A program made the position numbers and the translations under genes. The notes under the pieces were generated by a model. It worked only from the letters and a program-made list of their open reading frames with translations. It was not told where the DNA came from and ran no database searches. From contig NOWV01000006.1 in NCBI GenBank assembly GCA_003344405.1, positions 310,001-374,000 of the forward strand: a DNA stretch of 64,000 bases, read 5' to 3'. Each line of letters begins with the position of its first letter. The stretch's first letter is position 1. This DNA comes from Trichoplax sp. H2. Taxonomy: Eukaryota > Placozoa > Uniplacotomia > Trichoplacea. Shown piece after piece: positions 49,001-62,800 of this stretch.

Positions 49001-49754
49001 TTCGCATCAATTATACAATATGAAAGCATATATACTATCACTTAATAAAATCATGCGATAATAGCTAATATTTTAGCCATCTAGTAGCAAAAGCTTCTAA
49101 ATCATTAATGTTAATAGAACAGAGTAAATTATCCGTTCATATGCTATTTTTTAAATTCTTCTGTCAAGTTTGTAATTACTATAAATTGGTGTTTAGTTAT
49201 GCTTCTTTCATGTAATGACTAATTGATCGATTTCACCTTGAATATTAGGATAACTTGGTTAATATCGTATTTGCAATTAAATTGGTTCGCTCAATCAATC
49301 GAAGAATTCATTTCAATCTCGCTATTGCCATCATGTTCAATGTTGTCGGAATCTGTCTAGCTGCTGGCATTCTACATCCTGTTGGGTTCACCCTCAGACC
49401 TTGGCAGGCGAATGCTTGTGCGGTATCAATTTCTGTCCTAATAATTTTATCTTCTCTTTCACTAAAATGGTACGAAATTTGTCCTTATTAAGTATTTCTA
49501 CCTTTTACAGACTGTTATATTTGCATATTGATATCTCTATACTTGTTTATAAATTTAGGCATAAGTCACCAAAATTTAAGGCAAAATCACAAACATTACC
49601 CAAGCGATTCAAATTTAGGGAAGGTAATGAAGAAAATGGAGTCGAAATTTGGGCTGATAATAAATGTACGAAATCTTTAGAATCCTCCAAGGAATCATCT
49701 AAGTCTTTATTAGGTGGTACTTACAGCACAACAAATGACAGCTCCTTTATGTAA
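40093..49754 (+). CDS. ATP7-like copy 3: intact-frame pseudo-ATPase lacking catalytic residues (962 aa, 18 exons)
   Basis: Exons: 40093-40234, 42990-43153, 43229-43390, 43520-43596, 43701-43854, 44501-44611, 45793-45915, 46026-46117, 46215-46497, 46593-46727, 46965-47153, 47399-47581, 47734-47848, 48068-48262, 48344-48486, 48703-48906, 49249-49469 and 49559-49754. Phases all match, there is no internal stop, and eleven exons equal copies 1 and 2 in length. Only two metal-binding domains remain: CAFC (32-35) and a degenerate STTC (108-111). Catalytic positions are replaced: TGE to LGE (384-386), CPC to YPC (507-509), DKTGT to NKTGT (Asn551), HP to HS (593-594), GDGINDS to GNDSSDS (789-795), TM7 YN to FN (854-855), TM8 MxxSS to AxxIS (882-886). 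TGDN and the eight-helix layout persist. It cannot form the phospho-enzyme by the known mechanism. A regulatory, copper-binding or decoy role is inference. The start is the first in-frame ATG; an upstream acceptor (gatag|TA) also fits phase, but no upstream exon was found. Confidence 0.9.
42230..42650. repeat. Four-unit degenerate repeat, about 120 bp, in intron 1 of ATP7 copy 3
   Basis: Variants of tcgtataaatatag occur at 42254, 42377, 42503 and 42617, followed by a-rich sequence ending in a ttag or taa core. Spacings are 123, 126 and 114. A tgaagtaatg/tgaaataatg block is shared by two units. The host intron is 2755 bp, against 113 and 84 bp in copies 1 and 2. Confidence 0.55.
42839..42848 (+). 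repeat. Poly-C run (10) in intron 1 of ATP7 copy 3
   Basis: Ten consecutive C, intronic and likely length-variable. It stands out in AT-rich DNA. Confidence 0.8.
44150..44390. repeat. Intronic duplication, 119-bp offset (ATP7 copy 3)
   Basis: gagctataaaagattaataggatt at 44192 recurs as gagctataaatgattaataggatt at 44311. Each is preceded by an attctg/aattctgcc block and followed by a tatagattgg / atatggcct block. Confidence 0.65.
44805..45340. repeat. Intronic tandem duplication, 288-bp offset (ATP7 copy 3)
   Basis: ttcaatcatatgcc is at 44821 and 45109. The two units share an aattacctttaaa/ttacctataaa block, taactttgag/taattttaag, an attttttattaaaa/atttttattgaagg block, atattaaacattac/atattgaacattaac and ggctag. 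It explains the unusual 1.2-kb length of this intron (116 bp in copy 1). Confidence 0.65.
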
Positions 49755-49769
49755 ATGTGGAAAGATAGT

Positions 49770-49775
49770 AATAAA
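49770..49775 (+). terminator. Poly(A) signal of ATP7 copy 3
   Basis: AATAAA lies 16 bases after the TAA stop of copy 3. A normal 3' end signal supports copy 3 being a working transcription unit. Confidence 0.45.
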
Positions 49776-52700
49776 CAATGATGAAATTCGTAAATTAGAA
49801 TAAATGATTGATAACTACATACGATATAGGATGAAGCTATTACTGTAGCAAATAAAACCACTAGTTTGGATGCATGAGGCTTTCAAAACTGCTTCAATGG
49901 TGAACTATGGAATGTGTAAAGTATCTTTTATTCGGAGTAACTATTCTTTCCTATACGAGAATCTTGGAGTGGTCTGTTGTAAGAAACATGAAATATTGAA
50001 TCATGTTGATTGTGATAATGATGATATATTCATAACCATTTCAGTATCATTTAATGTAGCACCAATAAAGGCTAAAGCAAACTTTTAGAACCCTTCTATG
50101 ACATCGTACTTTGATAGCTAGACATAGCCAATATCATCAATAACGATTAAATCATTAAACCGTAATCTTGATACAAAAAGAAGAATGCTAATTGCATCTG
50201 AAGGAGAAATTAAAGTTTCGTATCTATACTGACTATTATGTAGTAACCTATAATATTAACGTATATTATTGCTCGATTTCTAAAGTAGTTACGAGTACTG
50301 ATATAACACTAGTCTAATAATTACAAATGTCAAGAATTTAACACTCATATAATAGCTACTTATGGATTAGCCGATAATTATCTAGCTAAGATTATTAATA
50401 GCATACTCAAGTTTTTTTATTTGATCAAAAACTGTTTAGACCACCTTTTGACTTCAAAATACTTAATTAATTAGCTATATCACTTATTTTACAGCTTTTA
50501 GATCATATTTTCTAGAGCATGGAAGTAGATTTGCATTAACAACTATAGAGCATTAGAATTAGACACCTTTTGTTACAATTTATTTAAGTTAATTGCTGAC
50601 TAGCTAGCTTGCGGACCCGATCGGTGAAAAATATCTCACTTAGCCACTAAAGTGCTTCTTATTAACAACTGGAATAGGTTATATCTTGAAAGTCACGGAT
50701 TGTGTGAGTATGTAGTAATTTTCATGATCTATCCTATTTTTGCATCATTCAATTCTTATTAGAAAGATAGTATGCCCGTATGAGCCATCCTATTGTAAAG
50801 ACATCGTAACTTTTTGAAAATAATTGATCGAATTTGAATGGAAAATCTTATTTGCATATTTTAACTTCATTTAGTATATTAATAGCCTTTCAGTTATGCA
50901 GTGAGTAAGGATTTTTAAATGATTTACATTAATAATTTTGCATCACTTAGCGATATGATGCCATGATTAGCTAAATGTTGCATTCGATCGTAGTTGCGTA
51001 TATAATTCCATCTTCAATTTCAACAATGACTATAACGTACAAAGCAGCATTTAAGAGCGCACAGTACATCCAAATGATCTATTCAATTGAATTAGAATTG
51101 GTAATGTCCGATAGTCTTACTCCATTTTATCAATATGCCTAGTAATAGATAATTACCTCCATTATTTTAGTATTTATTAATTGAAAATCTATTACTAATT
51201 AATTAAAAAATGATTTTATGGCATAAATCTGTTATCGATTTAACTTCTTTTACAAAAGTATTTTAAAATTGCTCAAAATAGGCAGAAAAAATTAATTTAT
51301 CTCTATCCATAATGGTAAAAATACAAGCAAGTTGATAAATTTCTTCTGAAAATTGGGCAAAGATGCAATAAGAATAAAAATAAGCAAGGTGATTTTAATA
51401 TGATGTCGCGCAGCTATGGGCGATATGATATCCATACAACTGAGTAAAGTATATTATAATCTTATGAATTATAAATAATCAATACAAGCAGCAGTAGTTT
51501 TTGAATTGCAAATAATCATTAGAGGCAGTAGATGCCTAACTCATAAAATTACAGCTGGCCACCGGTTTCACATGTTCAGGAACGAATGTGAATCACAGCA
51601 GGTGGACAAAAATCGAACGATAATCTTTATTAATACTACGTCAGATTACAAATGTTTATTTTTACTACAATACAAACGGCGCAATGATTAGCAAAATTTA
51701 TAAAATACTTCCGATAAAAATAATTATAATTGTGTCCAACCCTACATTATTAGGTCGAGCGTATATATTGATATTTATCAAATTGAAATTAGTTACAGTA
51801 ATTGCTATAATCAATCATCAATAATGTATCGTTATTATCTTCAGTCTAATACTCTTAGAAATAAGACTTCGTTCTACATAATTATTCCGTATTCTCAAGC
51901 ATTATATAATATCGCAATTGATTAATTTATTAATGAACTAATCGACTATGTCCTTAAATTTTACGTTAAGGAAGGACGTATCTTGAAGTAATTTACGGAA
52001 AGGCTCGTAAATTATTTAAATTATTATTGTGATAGCCAGCAGTGCTGCACACATAATTATGGATAATTCTAATTTATAAAGATATAATTAGAGCGTTGAT
52101 ATTGCAAAAATTTTATTGTTATCTAACTGTTTCACATATCCTTGCTAATTTAATTAACTGTAATAAATACTTTCAATGCTGCATGAAATTATAAACTTAA
52201 AAAGTGATTTGAGTTACGTAACAATTTTATGCCATCCATGCTAAAAAAACAGAATAGCTAGCATGATATTAAATTCAATGATTGCAATAATAAAAAATAA
52301 TAAATATATCAATGACAACGATTGAATTTCAATTCTAGAAAGTGTTTACCATTAATGATAGTAGTCTGTTACAGTAGTTATTTCGTTATCAAAATACATT
52401 GTAGTAGCGTTCTATCTATGAATATAATTAAATAATAGATTGCATAATAAGGGATAACTTTTCATGTATTATCTGTTGACTACCTAAGTATCTCGTATTA
52501 TGACCATAAGTAATCGTGTACCAATTTATAAAAGCAAGCTATATTATGTCCTAGTATCAATATGAAAAACGATACATTAGTTGGAAATGAAAAAGGGAAA
52601 ACTTGGTCATATCGAAATCATGTAAAATATCAATACATTGATGAGTTATAAAACTATCCAGATGGATACTTTACCGAACTTGTGTTTTATTATAATCATT

Positions 52701-53727
52701 TCACACGGAAAGGATATTGATCTCTTTGAGAGAACTGTTATCTAGACATTGAATGAGTTAAACAATAGCCGTCCTAATTAACTTATCAATTAATAGATAA
52801 CGATAGAAAATAACAATAGGAAAGGGCTAAATATCGGTCATCGATTACATCACCAGTTTATTACTATTGTTAGAATTAACAAAACGATTGTGCAAACAAT
52901 AGACCTTATCTACCATGGTCAGTAATCAAAAATGATCCATTGGTGGTAGATTAGCTACTATCATCATTAATTAACCGTTACTATAAGATTTAGAACAAAA
53001 TGGCGTATAAATGGCGTTAGGACTAAGCTATAAATTTGCTTGCAATTGTCGGCTAGATACTGAAGGGTATCATGATGCTAAGTTGGTACTTTTAAAATTA
53101 CAGCCGGTATGCTTGGTTTTTTACAATCTAAATGTTTTTGAGAGCATGATATTGTTTTTCAATTTCGTTAATCAATGTAATGTAGAACTTGATTAATCAA
53201 TAGGCCTAAAATAATGGTAAATGATATGCAAAACAGATACGTTACATTGATTACTAATGCATAAGTACTAAAATTTTACGCTCAACCATCTGTTTATATT
53301 GAATGTAAACATTGCAAGACTATACAAGGTGCAATACGACAATAACGTATCTTTCGTAATATACAATATACAGTAAATTAATTAATCGATCGGTAAGGAA
53401 TGAATCACCGATTGTCTATAAACTAAAGGGGGGAAATTAGCGGCTATTCTTTTAATTTTTATAATCTCTAAATTTCTGTATTAGTTCCTTCAGTATACTG
53501 TAGCGCATCTTACTGAATCTCATCGACTGAATTAAAATAATTTCATAGCAATGCCGATTAGCCTATCTTCAGCATTATATCATTCAGAACATAGCAGTAA
53601 GCGATACCTTTTACACATCAGGCACAGTGAATGTTATTATCATTAGCATTGCTCACCCGATTAAATATATCTAGTTTTGGAACAGATCACAAATTGTGTC
53701 TTTAGAGCGCAGTATGGCATAAAAAAT

Positions 53728-53809
53728 AAGGCCGATTATGTTCTTAAGATTAGAAATGGTCGAATTCGCTGTATTGGCCATGACCAATCTTAAGGACAAA
53801 ATCGGTCTT
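53728..53809. repeat. Fold-back element, about 33-bp arms
   Basis: The left arm aaggccgattatgttcttaa...aatggtc (53728-53761) is the imperfect reverse complement of ggccatgacc...ttaaggac...atcggtctt (53776-53809), leaving a loop of about 14 bases. Central ttaagatt/aatcttaa blocks pair perfectly. Confidence 0.75.
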
Positions 53810-56800
53810 AGAAATGGCCGTCACGTATACCTAATTTGATTTTAAAATATACTAAAAATATCAGGCTCTATTTCAACTAAAAATGTCAGATATAAAGACC
53901 ATATAAAAAGTCTAGTTATAAATTCTCTAATCCTATACTGCATGTAGGTATATCATAGATATTAAAAATTAGTCTTACGACGTATTTCTCATCAATTAGT
54001 TTATAAACGGTATAGCTTTATGTAATTAAGTACGTGCAATATCTCTTATAAGAGTTTTAAAGGATTTGTAGTAAATTAGAGTAGTTTATATATTCCACAC
54101 CAATTAGATATTTATGACTCTAGGTCAATTTAATCATATAGAATTTTTTCAGAAGACAAGTACAACGGTAAGCCTGACGTATTAAGCTATCGCAGCCCTT
54201 CCATAAAAACTGGTTACTCTTTTAATTCTGCTATGACAAATTCCGATCAATTTAATCATGAAAAATAAATATAGAAAGGAAACCATTGATTCTCAAGTTA
54301 AATTAATTTTTCGATCTTCCTTCAGCCTTTACATTAGCGGCTTTTAAATCGGAAAAAGTAGGTGAATCAATTGAAAAATGATATAATTGCAGTCATTCCT
54401 CATTCTACCAATTGGCCGAGGAAAAATTTCCTCCAAACTAGTAGATTCCAATACATTAGTATCTGTACTGGTAAAGAATCTAGAATATAATTTAATAATA
54501 GTCACTATACTGTAACCCATTACAAGACTTGAACTTTCTTACTGTAATAAATTACTATTCATTACTATTCATGACCAATCAGATGCAATACTGCAATTTA
54601 ATAACGAAAATCTTTCGCTGAGCTTATTAACTCTTAAATACCGCGTATACGAAGATATATGAATATGTAATAATCATAAGATTCGATGAGACCTTGACAA
54701 TAATCACTTGTTGAATTGTTCAGTAGTACAACATACTGTATGTATACATCTAACGTATCAAACATAGTTAGCAACAGCAAATACACTTATTCCTGTGATC
54801 AAATTTTGTTACATTATAAATGCTTATTATTTGTAGTATTTTAGTACTGCAATAAATTTTTTATATATGATTAAATGAAAAGTAGATAGACTTATTAAAA
54901 TATAATATGTCAATGTGGCAACGGAACGTTAGCAAATTAAAAAATAGCATCATTGATAGTCTGTCAATACTGCAATAAATCTTGTACATTTTAACGACAT
55001 TTAAAGTTAAAAGATTGTTTGAGTGCTGTAAAATCTATGCAGTGCAGTGAAGATAGCTTTTTGTGAGATGACTTTGAATACTAGAGATAGAAAGATTAAA
55101 TTTTACTTCAATGTTGAAGTAATGTGCTTAATTACTAATATTGACTCAAGATTTCCAAAATAAGTTTCATTTTAAATCACTATGAATCAGCCAACGTTGC
55201 TATGTATGTGGAATTCTATTTCCTTTAGGTATGCTTATTCTATCTTAGAATTAAAAGAACATGAAATATTGATCACTATCAATTTGCAAGAAGTGTAAGA
55301 CTAATTTAAAAAGTATCAAATGCTATAAATAATATAGGAATGACAAATTCTATCACATCGCCATAGCTTGATTTAAAAGCCCAAGAAGAATGTCGAATTT
55401 ATAAATTTTTCAACTCATTTGCCGATAACACTTATGATTAAATAAACTAATTACAGTTGCGGTTTTGTAACTGTCAAAATAGGAAATCTATGTGCACATG
55501 GTAACCGATATTAATGATTCATAATGACTAATGAAATCGTCCTGCATAATATATCTTGTTTATACGGATACTTTATTATGCATTTTAGCGAATAATTTTT
55601 GCAATAAAACGCAATAGAGACATAGTAGGACTCTGTGCTTTGACATTAAGATAAGAATTTTAACAGTTATTGAATTATGCTATTTTTCTGCAAATTTCTA
55701 TAGAATTTCAAGACCTACAGCCGAGTTTTATAGTTACAATTCGTTAAAAAGGACATTTTACGTACTTAAATTCCAATATAATTGAAATAATCTTACTAAT
55801 ATTTCTCTATTCCAAATAATGAAAACATCTATGTTTATTTGATTTATTGTCAAAATAAAATCATCTTAATTTCTATAACTATCCATCATGCAAGATATTT
55901 AATCGAGTACCCTTTAAAATTAAAAGATAAGTATTTAATTGATTCTACTCACTGAATATATGAAAAGAAAATGTATTCTAGCTATGCAAAGTAAAATGAA
56001 ACATCTATTGATACCATGAGCAGAATAACATGTCGTAAATCGTTAACAGAGTAGTATAAGAAAATCAAACTTTTCAACGCTACCATCATTTTCCAAAGTA
56101 ATAGTTATCTCCAGTTATTTGATCTACAATTTCTACCTCCGACCACTTTTCTCTACTTTATGCCAACCAATTCTACAGCAAGAATATATAAAATCGAGCA
56201 TAATGTATGAGTTATCAAATTAGCTCTTTAAATTAAAGTAGATCAGCTACAATTTATAACTTTGTAAATTATGTAAACGCTATACATAATCTCAACACAG
56301 ACCTTTTCTAAATCAGTCTTTTAAGCATTAGCTATTTCTAAAACTCAGAATAAAAGGTTCCATTTTTTTAAACTCAGGCATACCATTGGGGATCTATCAA
56401 TATTATATTCAGGTAAAAATAATAGCAACTTGATCCACCTAACTGTAAGTAGAAATATACATGAGAATAAAGTATATAAAATTTTCCATTTTATATAATT
56501 TGAACAAGCTACAGACTCATTTTTATATTAGGAAACTATAATAAGTAAATAGGTAAACTGAAGATAAACTCTTACATAAAATCTAAGTACTTATATATAA
56601 TATCGAATTCAGGAACATTGCTTCTGCTCATTCTATGATCACTTTTGAGGCAATGAATAAGTTCTCAATATACCAAAGCTAATATTTCGAGCATTTTTAT
56701 TCAAAATTTTTTATACACTCCATCGTCTCACCTGGTATGCCACTGCAAAAATCTGACTTTTGATCGATTAAGTTACTATTGTTAGATACAAATGTATCTA

Positions 56801-59800
56801 TACTTATCTCTTTAACCTTGCAGTAACCGAAATCATTACATTTAAGTGGTAGATTTATTATGATATAATATCCAATTTACAAATTGAGTTAGATACCACA
56901 AATATTCAAATTCATAATCAATTATGTGCCGTTAGTTTTAAGTCACCCAAATACGTTAACTTGATGCTTGAAACTCTCCTAGGGAAATTTACTATTCCAT
57001 ACGCCATTTTTCAGACCTGATGGCATCATATAACCATCTTAGAAAATTCCGTATCGCAAACTTGATTGCTATTCTTAAATTAAGTCTAAAGATACCTTTT
57101 CTGAATACTAATTCTCATGGTTCTTGCATGAACACATGAATACTTGCATGTATATCTTGCTTTATTCAAGTAGTTATGGTAAGATTTATTCTTTATATGC
57201 ATGACATAAGCATAATTAATTAATTTTAGTACAAATTGACTAAAAACTAAAAGTCTATTGCATTTTACCAATATTATCGAAATAGAAATCAAATAACATT
57301 TTTTCAACCTTTTACTTCTAAGATTTTGCAATATCAATTTCTATATCCAAAGCATCTTACAAGTATTGATGCATCATCAGCAAAAGAACTAACGTAATGT
57401 AAATTGCAACATTAAATCAAAAAGGATTCAAAGCAATCATTTTATTAAAGATAATCCATTATATTTCCCGCACATAGTTGACCTCTTAAAATTAGATTCA
57501 TCTCGAAGGATTTCTTGCTGATAGATTTTAATTCTCATTATTGGCATCAATCCAAAATAGATTTATATGCTAAATTGAGACCGAGGAAACCTATAAGCAC
57601 GTTATCAAGATATCCTAATAGGTATTTCTTCAACTTTCCCAAGGTAAACTCTACTTATTATCCTAAATATTACGAACTCTAGATAGCTCAAACTTCATCA
57701 ATTCTCTCAATCTAATCCCAATCAAATTGTGGATGAAGAGGAAAAGTACAAATGTAAACATAATAAACAAGAAATTAATTATTCGATTTCCAATGCATTA
57801 GCAATTAAAATGCCTCACAGGCTTTGCAAGAATGTGACTTTAGCTTCAATCAAAGAAAATTTTATAACTGTGTATTGATAGCTAGCTCCTTACCAAATAC
57901 TTAAAATTGAACAAATCTCTAACTGAGGTACTGTACGCTATAAATTCTTAATTACAGTGTTACCCGTGTAGAAACTCTATTTATAACGAAAATTTATTGC
58001 CTAAGACTAGATAGGGATCGTAGATCATAATTTTATTTCAAAGCTGAAAGAAGTAGTTTCAAAAAGAATCAAATGTAAAAACTGATACCCAATTTTTGAG
58101 TAATGCTTTTCGATCATAATGCAACTTTCAAGAACACTAACTGTAATATCAGAAGCGATATTGAAATCAATCATTTGATAATTTGATCGCTTTACCACTT
58201 CAAAATAATATTAAAAGAATGACACACGTGAAATTCGAATGTTAAGTAAATATAGCATAACGATAGCATAGAATATTATTGCCATCACTATTTCAAGATT
58301 TGAACGATATAATTATATAAATTATCCGTTACCGGTTAATACATATTGATCTATAGGTTAAATATAAACAGCTTCATTCTGAAAAGAGACTTAGATGACC
58401 ATACTTTTAAGGTCCAAAGTCGAATTTTGTTTGTATTTCCATGCCACAAGGCGTTTACAATGGCACGTACAAAGCAACGCCAAACCTTTGATAAATTTGT
58501 ACTTTATCCGATATTCATGGACTGCAATACTATACATATGGCTTATTATTCCAATTATTTATTGGTTTTATTTGCCTTTTCCATTTTTTAGATGGATATC
58601 CGATCATTAACATTACCGAACAATAAGCTTTATAGTCATTGAAATAAACATTAGCCAGCCAATGCAATAAGGTTAGTCAAGGGCTCAAGAGAAAAGGATA
58701 TCTTTCTCGTAACGTATTATATATATATAAAATTCATAACAATGACATATTGAAATTTATACGTAAGCAATTTTTAGCTTATCTTTACGGAATATTATTT
58801 CTAAGTTATTAATTTCACAGACAAGATTTTCGATAATCCTCTCTCGATATTTTTAACGGTTACATGAAATAGATTTCTATGTATAACACGATATTAGCAA
58901 TATGCTACTGCGTCTAGCTATCAATACCTCTAAGTCAAGGTCGAGTCGAACTTGGTAACCCAACAATATCATTTTGTATTACCTATGAGTATAGCCGAAA
59001 CTGATTCTTAGTCGAATTAGCTCGAGCTTTCATGATCAGTATGAACAAAATTACTTAATATATCGAATCATGTATTACTAATGTCATTACTATCAACAGT
59101 CTGTATCCACTTTCCATATATCCCAACTAAATTAACTCATGCTCTTGATATTCTACTTCATAGGCAATCATAGCCATTGACGACAATCTAACATTACTAA
59201 CAATGTTGTTAAATAAGCTAGGTCGAAGTCTAACTTTTCTCCTATTAAACACTGATAATGCCGTTCATATTTCATTAATTAAAATAATAGACATAATCAA
59301 TTATATATGATAGCAAAACAAGATAATAGTTTCAATTTATTGAATCCAAATTGGAATAATGTTGTGACATTTGGTCAAAATAATGTTTATTTATTCAACT
59401 CTCTAACTTAATTGATAGTATTTGTCCACATGAAGGTGTTATATCTCCCTCCTATTTTATAATCAAATTTTCTATTAAAAGCAGCTAGAAAAAAATGACT
59501 CACCATGCTATCAAAAAATTAATTCAAACCGATATAGACATGATTCTATTAGAATATAATTAGATCATATAAATCATTCACCTAGAAAATTTTATCATAG
59601 ATAATAATTTATAACAAGACAATGTTTTTTTTCATATATACAGAATAAAGCTATTAAATCTACAGATGATGCTCGAAGATACGTCATTTGCTATATTGCT
59701 GGCATAGAAAGCCATTCTGTACATTAAAATTAATTTCATTTATTACATTAATGAATATACGACTTAACATAAGCAATTAAGTGATATTTCCATCTCCTGC

Positions 59801-62800
59801 TGTTTTCCTACAGTAATTATATCAACAATCAAAGCACAGGAAGCTGCTATTCTGATGGTATACTATACAAAAAAATATTTTCTTTGCTATGATTCCGCTT
59901 GTTAGTTGTGTTAGAATACCGATCATGATGCAATTGAATTACAATGTTTAGATAGTAATAATACAATAAAAGCGGATTGAATGGAAAACTAAAATTAACT
60001 CTATGACTGAAATTCGATCAAAAGTCAAGTATGAAATCTTTTCTTGCATAATATCCCTATGTCTTATAATCTGTTTTGCCTTTGTTCTGCGATAGGCTTT
60101 ATATCTTTGCTTCCTTTTAACTATTTTATCCAGCTTTAAAACCTACTGACCGGATATTGGTGGTATTTTGTTTATCATGCTTCAGTTGTTATATTCAAAA
60201 TAAGGATCGATTCTATAAGATAATATGAAAGTAAATGGCAGTAATTCAATAAATAATAATTGTTGATCATTATTCTTGAACTGAACGACTAGACATAGGG
60301 CATTTGCAAATTTTAAGTGGCGTTAGTTCTACTTTCCTGCGAACTTTTGAGGAATGATAGACAGTTATATCGATGATGTATTTACGTTACTTTCTATACT
60401 TGCGAGTATTATTGTAGAACTTATTTAAACTGATTATGACTAATACTTCAGTTATTTAATCATAATCATTACTGATTCTATTCCATCTCAATTACAAATT
60501 ATCATGACTCAATTAATTATTTTAGCTTATTATGTTATTAAAAAAAATAATTATGATTTCGTCTACTTTTCTGGTCCATGATGAGGAAAGTACTAAAGCA
60601 TGATAAAGGCACCTTTACCGTTTATCTAGCAATAACGAAACCATTACATCATTCTTCTAACATTAAAAATTTACCACAGTCATGATCATATTGCTTACTG
60701 CAGAGTGGGAAAGATACTACCTGTCTTCGTTTTAATTCATCACGATTAAGATTGTAATAGAATATAAATTATTTACTTCTTTCTTGCATCATCAATTGAT
60801 TCTTTGATTATATTTCTATCTTGAAAAATTAAATAATCAACAAACTGTTTCTATTGTTAAAATATTTGAGATATACAGCATTCACTTTATTTTATTCATG
60901 TGTATTCCGGCATTCCCATAAAGCATAACATACTAACAAACAAGAATAACCTTACATTAATATAGAGTGCTAGCTTACAACGCAGCTGGATAGTTTCATA
61001 ATACAGATATGCAAGAGGCTTAGCATCTGCCAACTGTGTAACAATTAAACAAGAAACAATATAAAAATGCATATTCTAAAAATTGATTAACAAATACAGT
61101 GGACGGTCAAGTCATTCAGCTGAGAAGTAAACGATGATAATATAATAAATGTTTCTATTTAAGGTATAATGCTAAAATTACTCAAAGATTTGTAACAAAA
61201 GCATTAACCCCAAATTTTAATTAAATAACAGCAAATCAACCATAGCAGAGCAATTGCTAGAGATATTAACGTACTTCATTCAATGCTGTTTGCTTATTAT
61301 AGTATAGTATAGGTTTATTTATTGGTAAATGTCAAAATTATCAACTCCACTACTAGAATATAATGTAGAAAAACTGTATAGATTCAATCTGATTTATTCT
61401 TCCTCCTTGAGATATAATCCTTGCATCCATAACCGCGAATAATCCCAGTTTTATATCATGTTAGCTGGTTAAATTTTAAAAAATTCATTACATTGCTGTT
61501 AATCAAGACGATAATGATGATGATAACAACACTACGGTATATGTATATGATCCATATAACCAATCAGAGAAAACTAATTTACTATTGGATGGAAACTAAG
61601 AAAATCAATCCATATCGTTATTCATTATTGTTAAATTTTCTATTTAATCGATTGCTTGTAGTTTAATTATTGATAGCTTATGCAATAGCATCTAGTCAAA
61701 CAATTCCTTTTAAAATAAATGCGCTTCCTCTCTTTATGATGGTTCCTACTCCTTCATCTATTGATAGTTGATTAAAAAATAGTCAGGCTTAGCTAGTATT
61801 TGAACTGTTTATGCTATCCTATAGGTATGAATTCCCGTTTATCCACTTAATTTAAGCGTGTAGCACCTACTGTACTTATTATTGAACAAATGCTACTTTC
61901 ATCAACATATTGCAACGATTTCAGATCATCGAATACAAATATATCAACAAATTATATCCGATCTTTCATTAAATAAGGTAATTCTTGTTACAAAGTTATT
62001 TACTCTTGATTACATTCTACGAATAAGTAGATGACTAAAGATGAAAATGAAAGATCAATATCAACACAATAGACTTTAGCGTATCATAACCGAGGTCATA
62101 ACCGGAGGACATTATTGCATCGATATGCTAAATTATCAAGCCTATTATAGTGAATAAAACGCCTAAGTATTAGTAGAGGTTTCAATTGAGGAAACTAAAT
62201 GCTTACAATTTAACTAGTACGGGTATGAAAGCTAAGTATGAAAAAATGAGCTAATCAACATAATAATTTAATGAATTCACAACATCTACCGTACAAATTT
62301 AATGTTGAATTGAAGTTACGCTGACAAAATACTGTATGCTGTGTTATAATTATTGTTAAAAATCATGGAAGAAAATAAAATGATAGTAGATAATCCTATG
62401 GTTATAAATAAACAACTTATTATGATAGAGTAGGAAATAGTATTGTTATAAAGGTTTGTCATGTGAACACTAAATAACAATATCTTAACTTGTCATAATA
62501 AAAGACAGTAACAATTATGACGATGAAGGGGTGGAGTAGTAGACGGAATAATGACTAACGTCACGATATCTTGAATAAAGTTTTGAAAAATAATTCTAAA
62601 GATAGCAGAATATGCATCAAGCTAAAGCTGTAATCTTACACTGTAGGAATGATTTCTTGTGATTGAGAAATCATTAGCTTACTCTTCTGATCTACTCGCC
62701 TGGCTATAATTTATTATCTTCAATTTCTTATCGTTTCAATTGCATTAGTAGACTAATTTAATTATTATACTGTATTCTACCCAAATCCTTCTTTATTATT

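Noticed and set aside
58460-58477. A frame beginning MARTKQ, the first residues of histone H3
   Set aside because: Similarity stops after six residues, the frame ends soon, and no other histone sequence is nearby. Most likely chance or an unrecognisable remnant.
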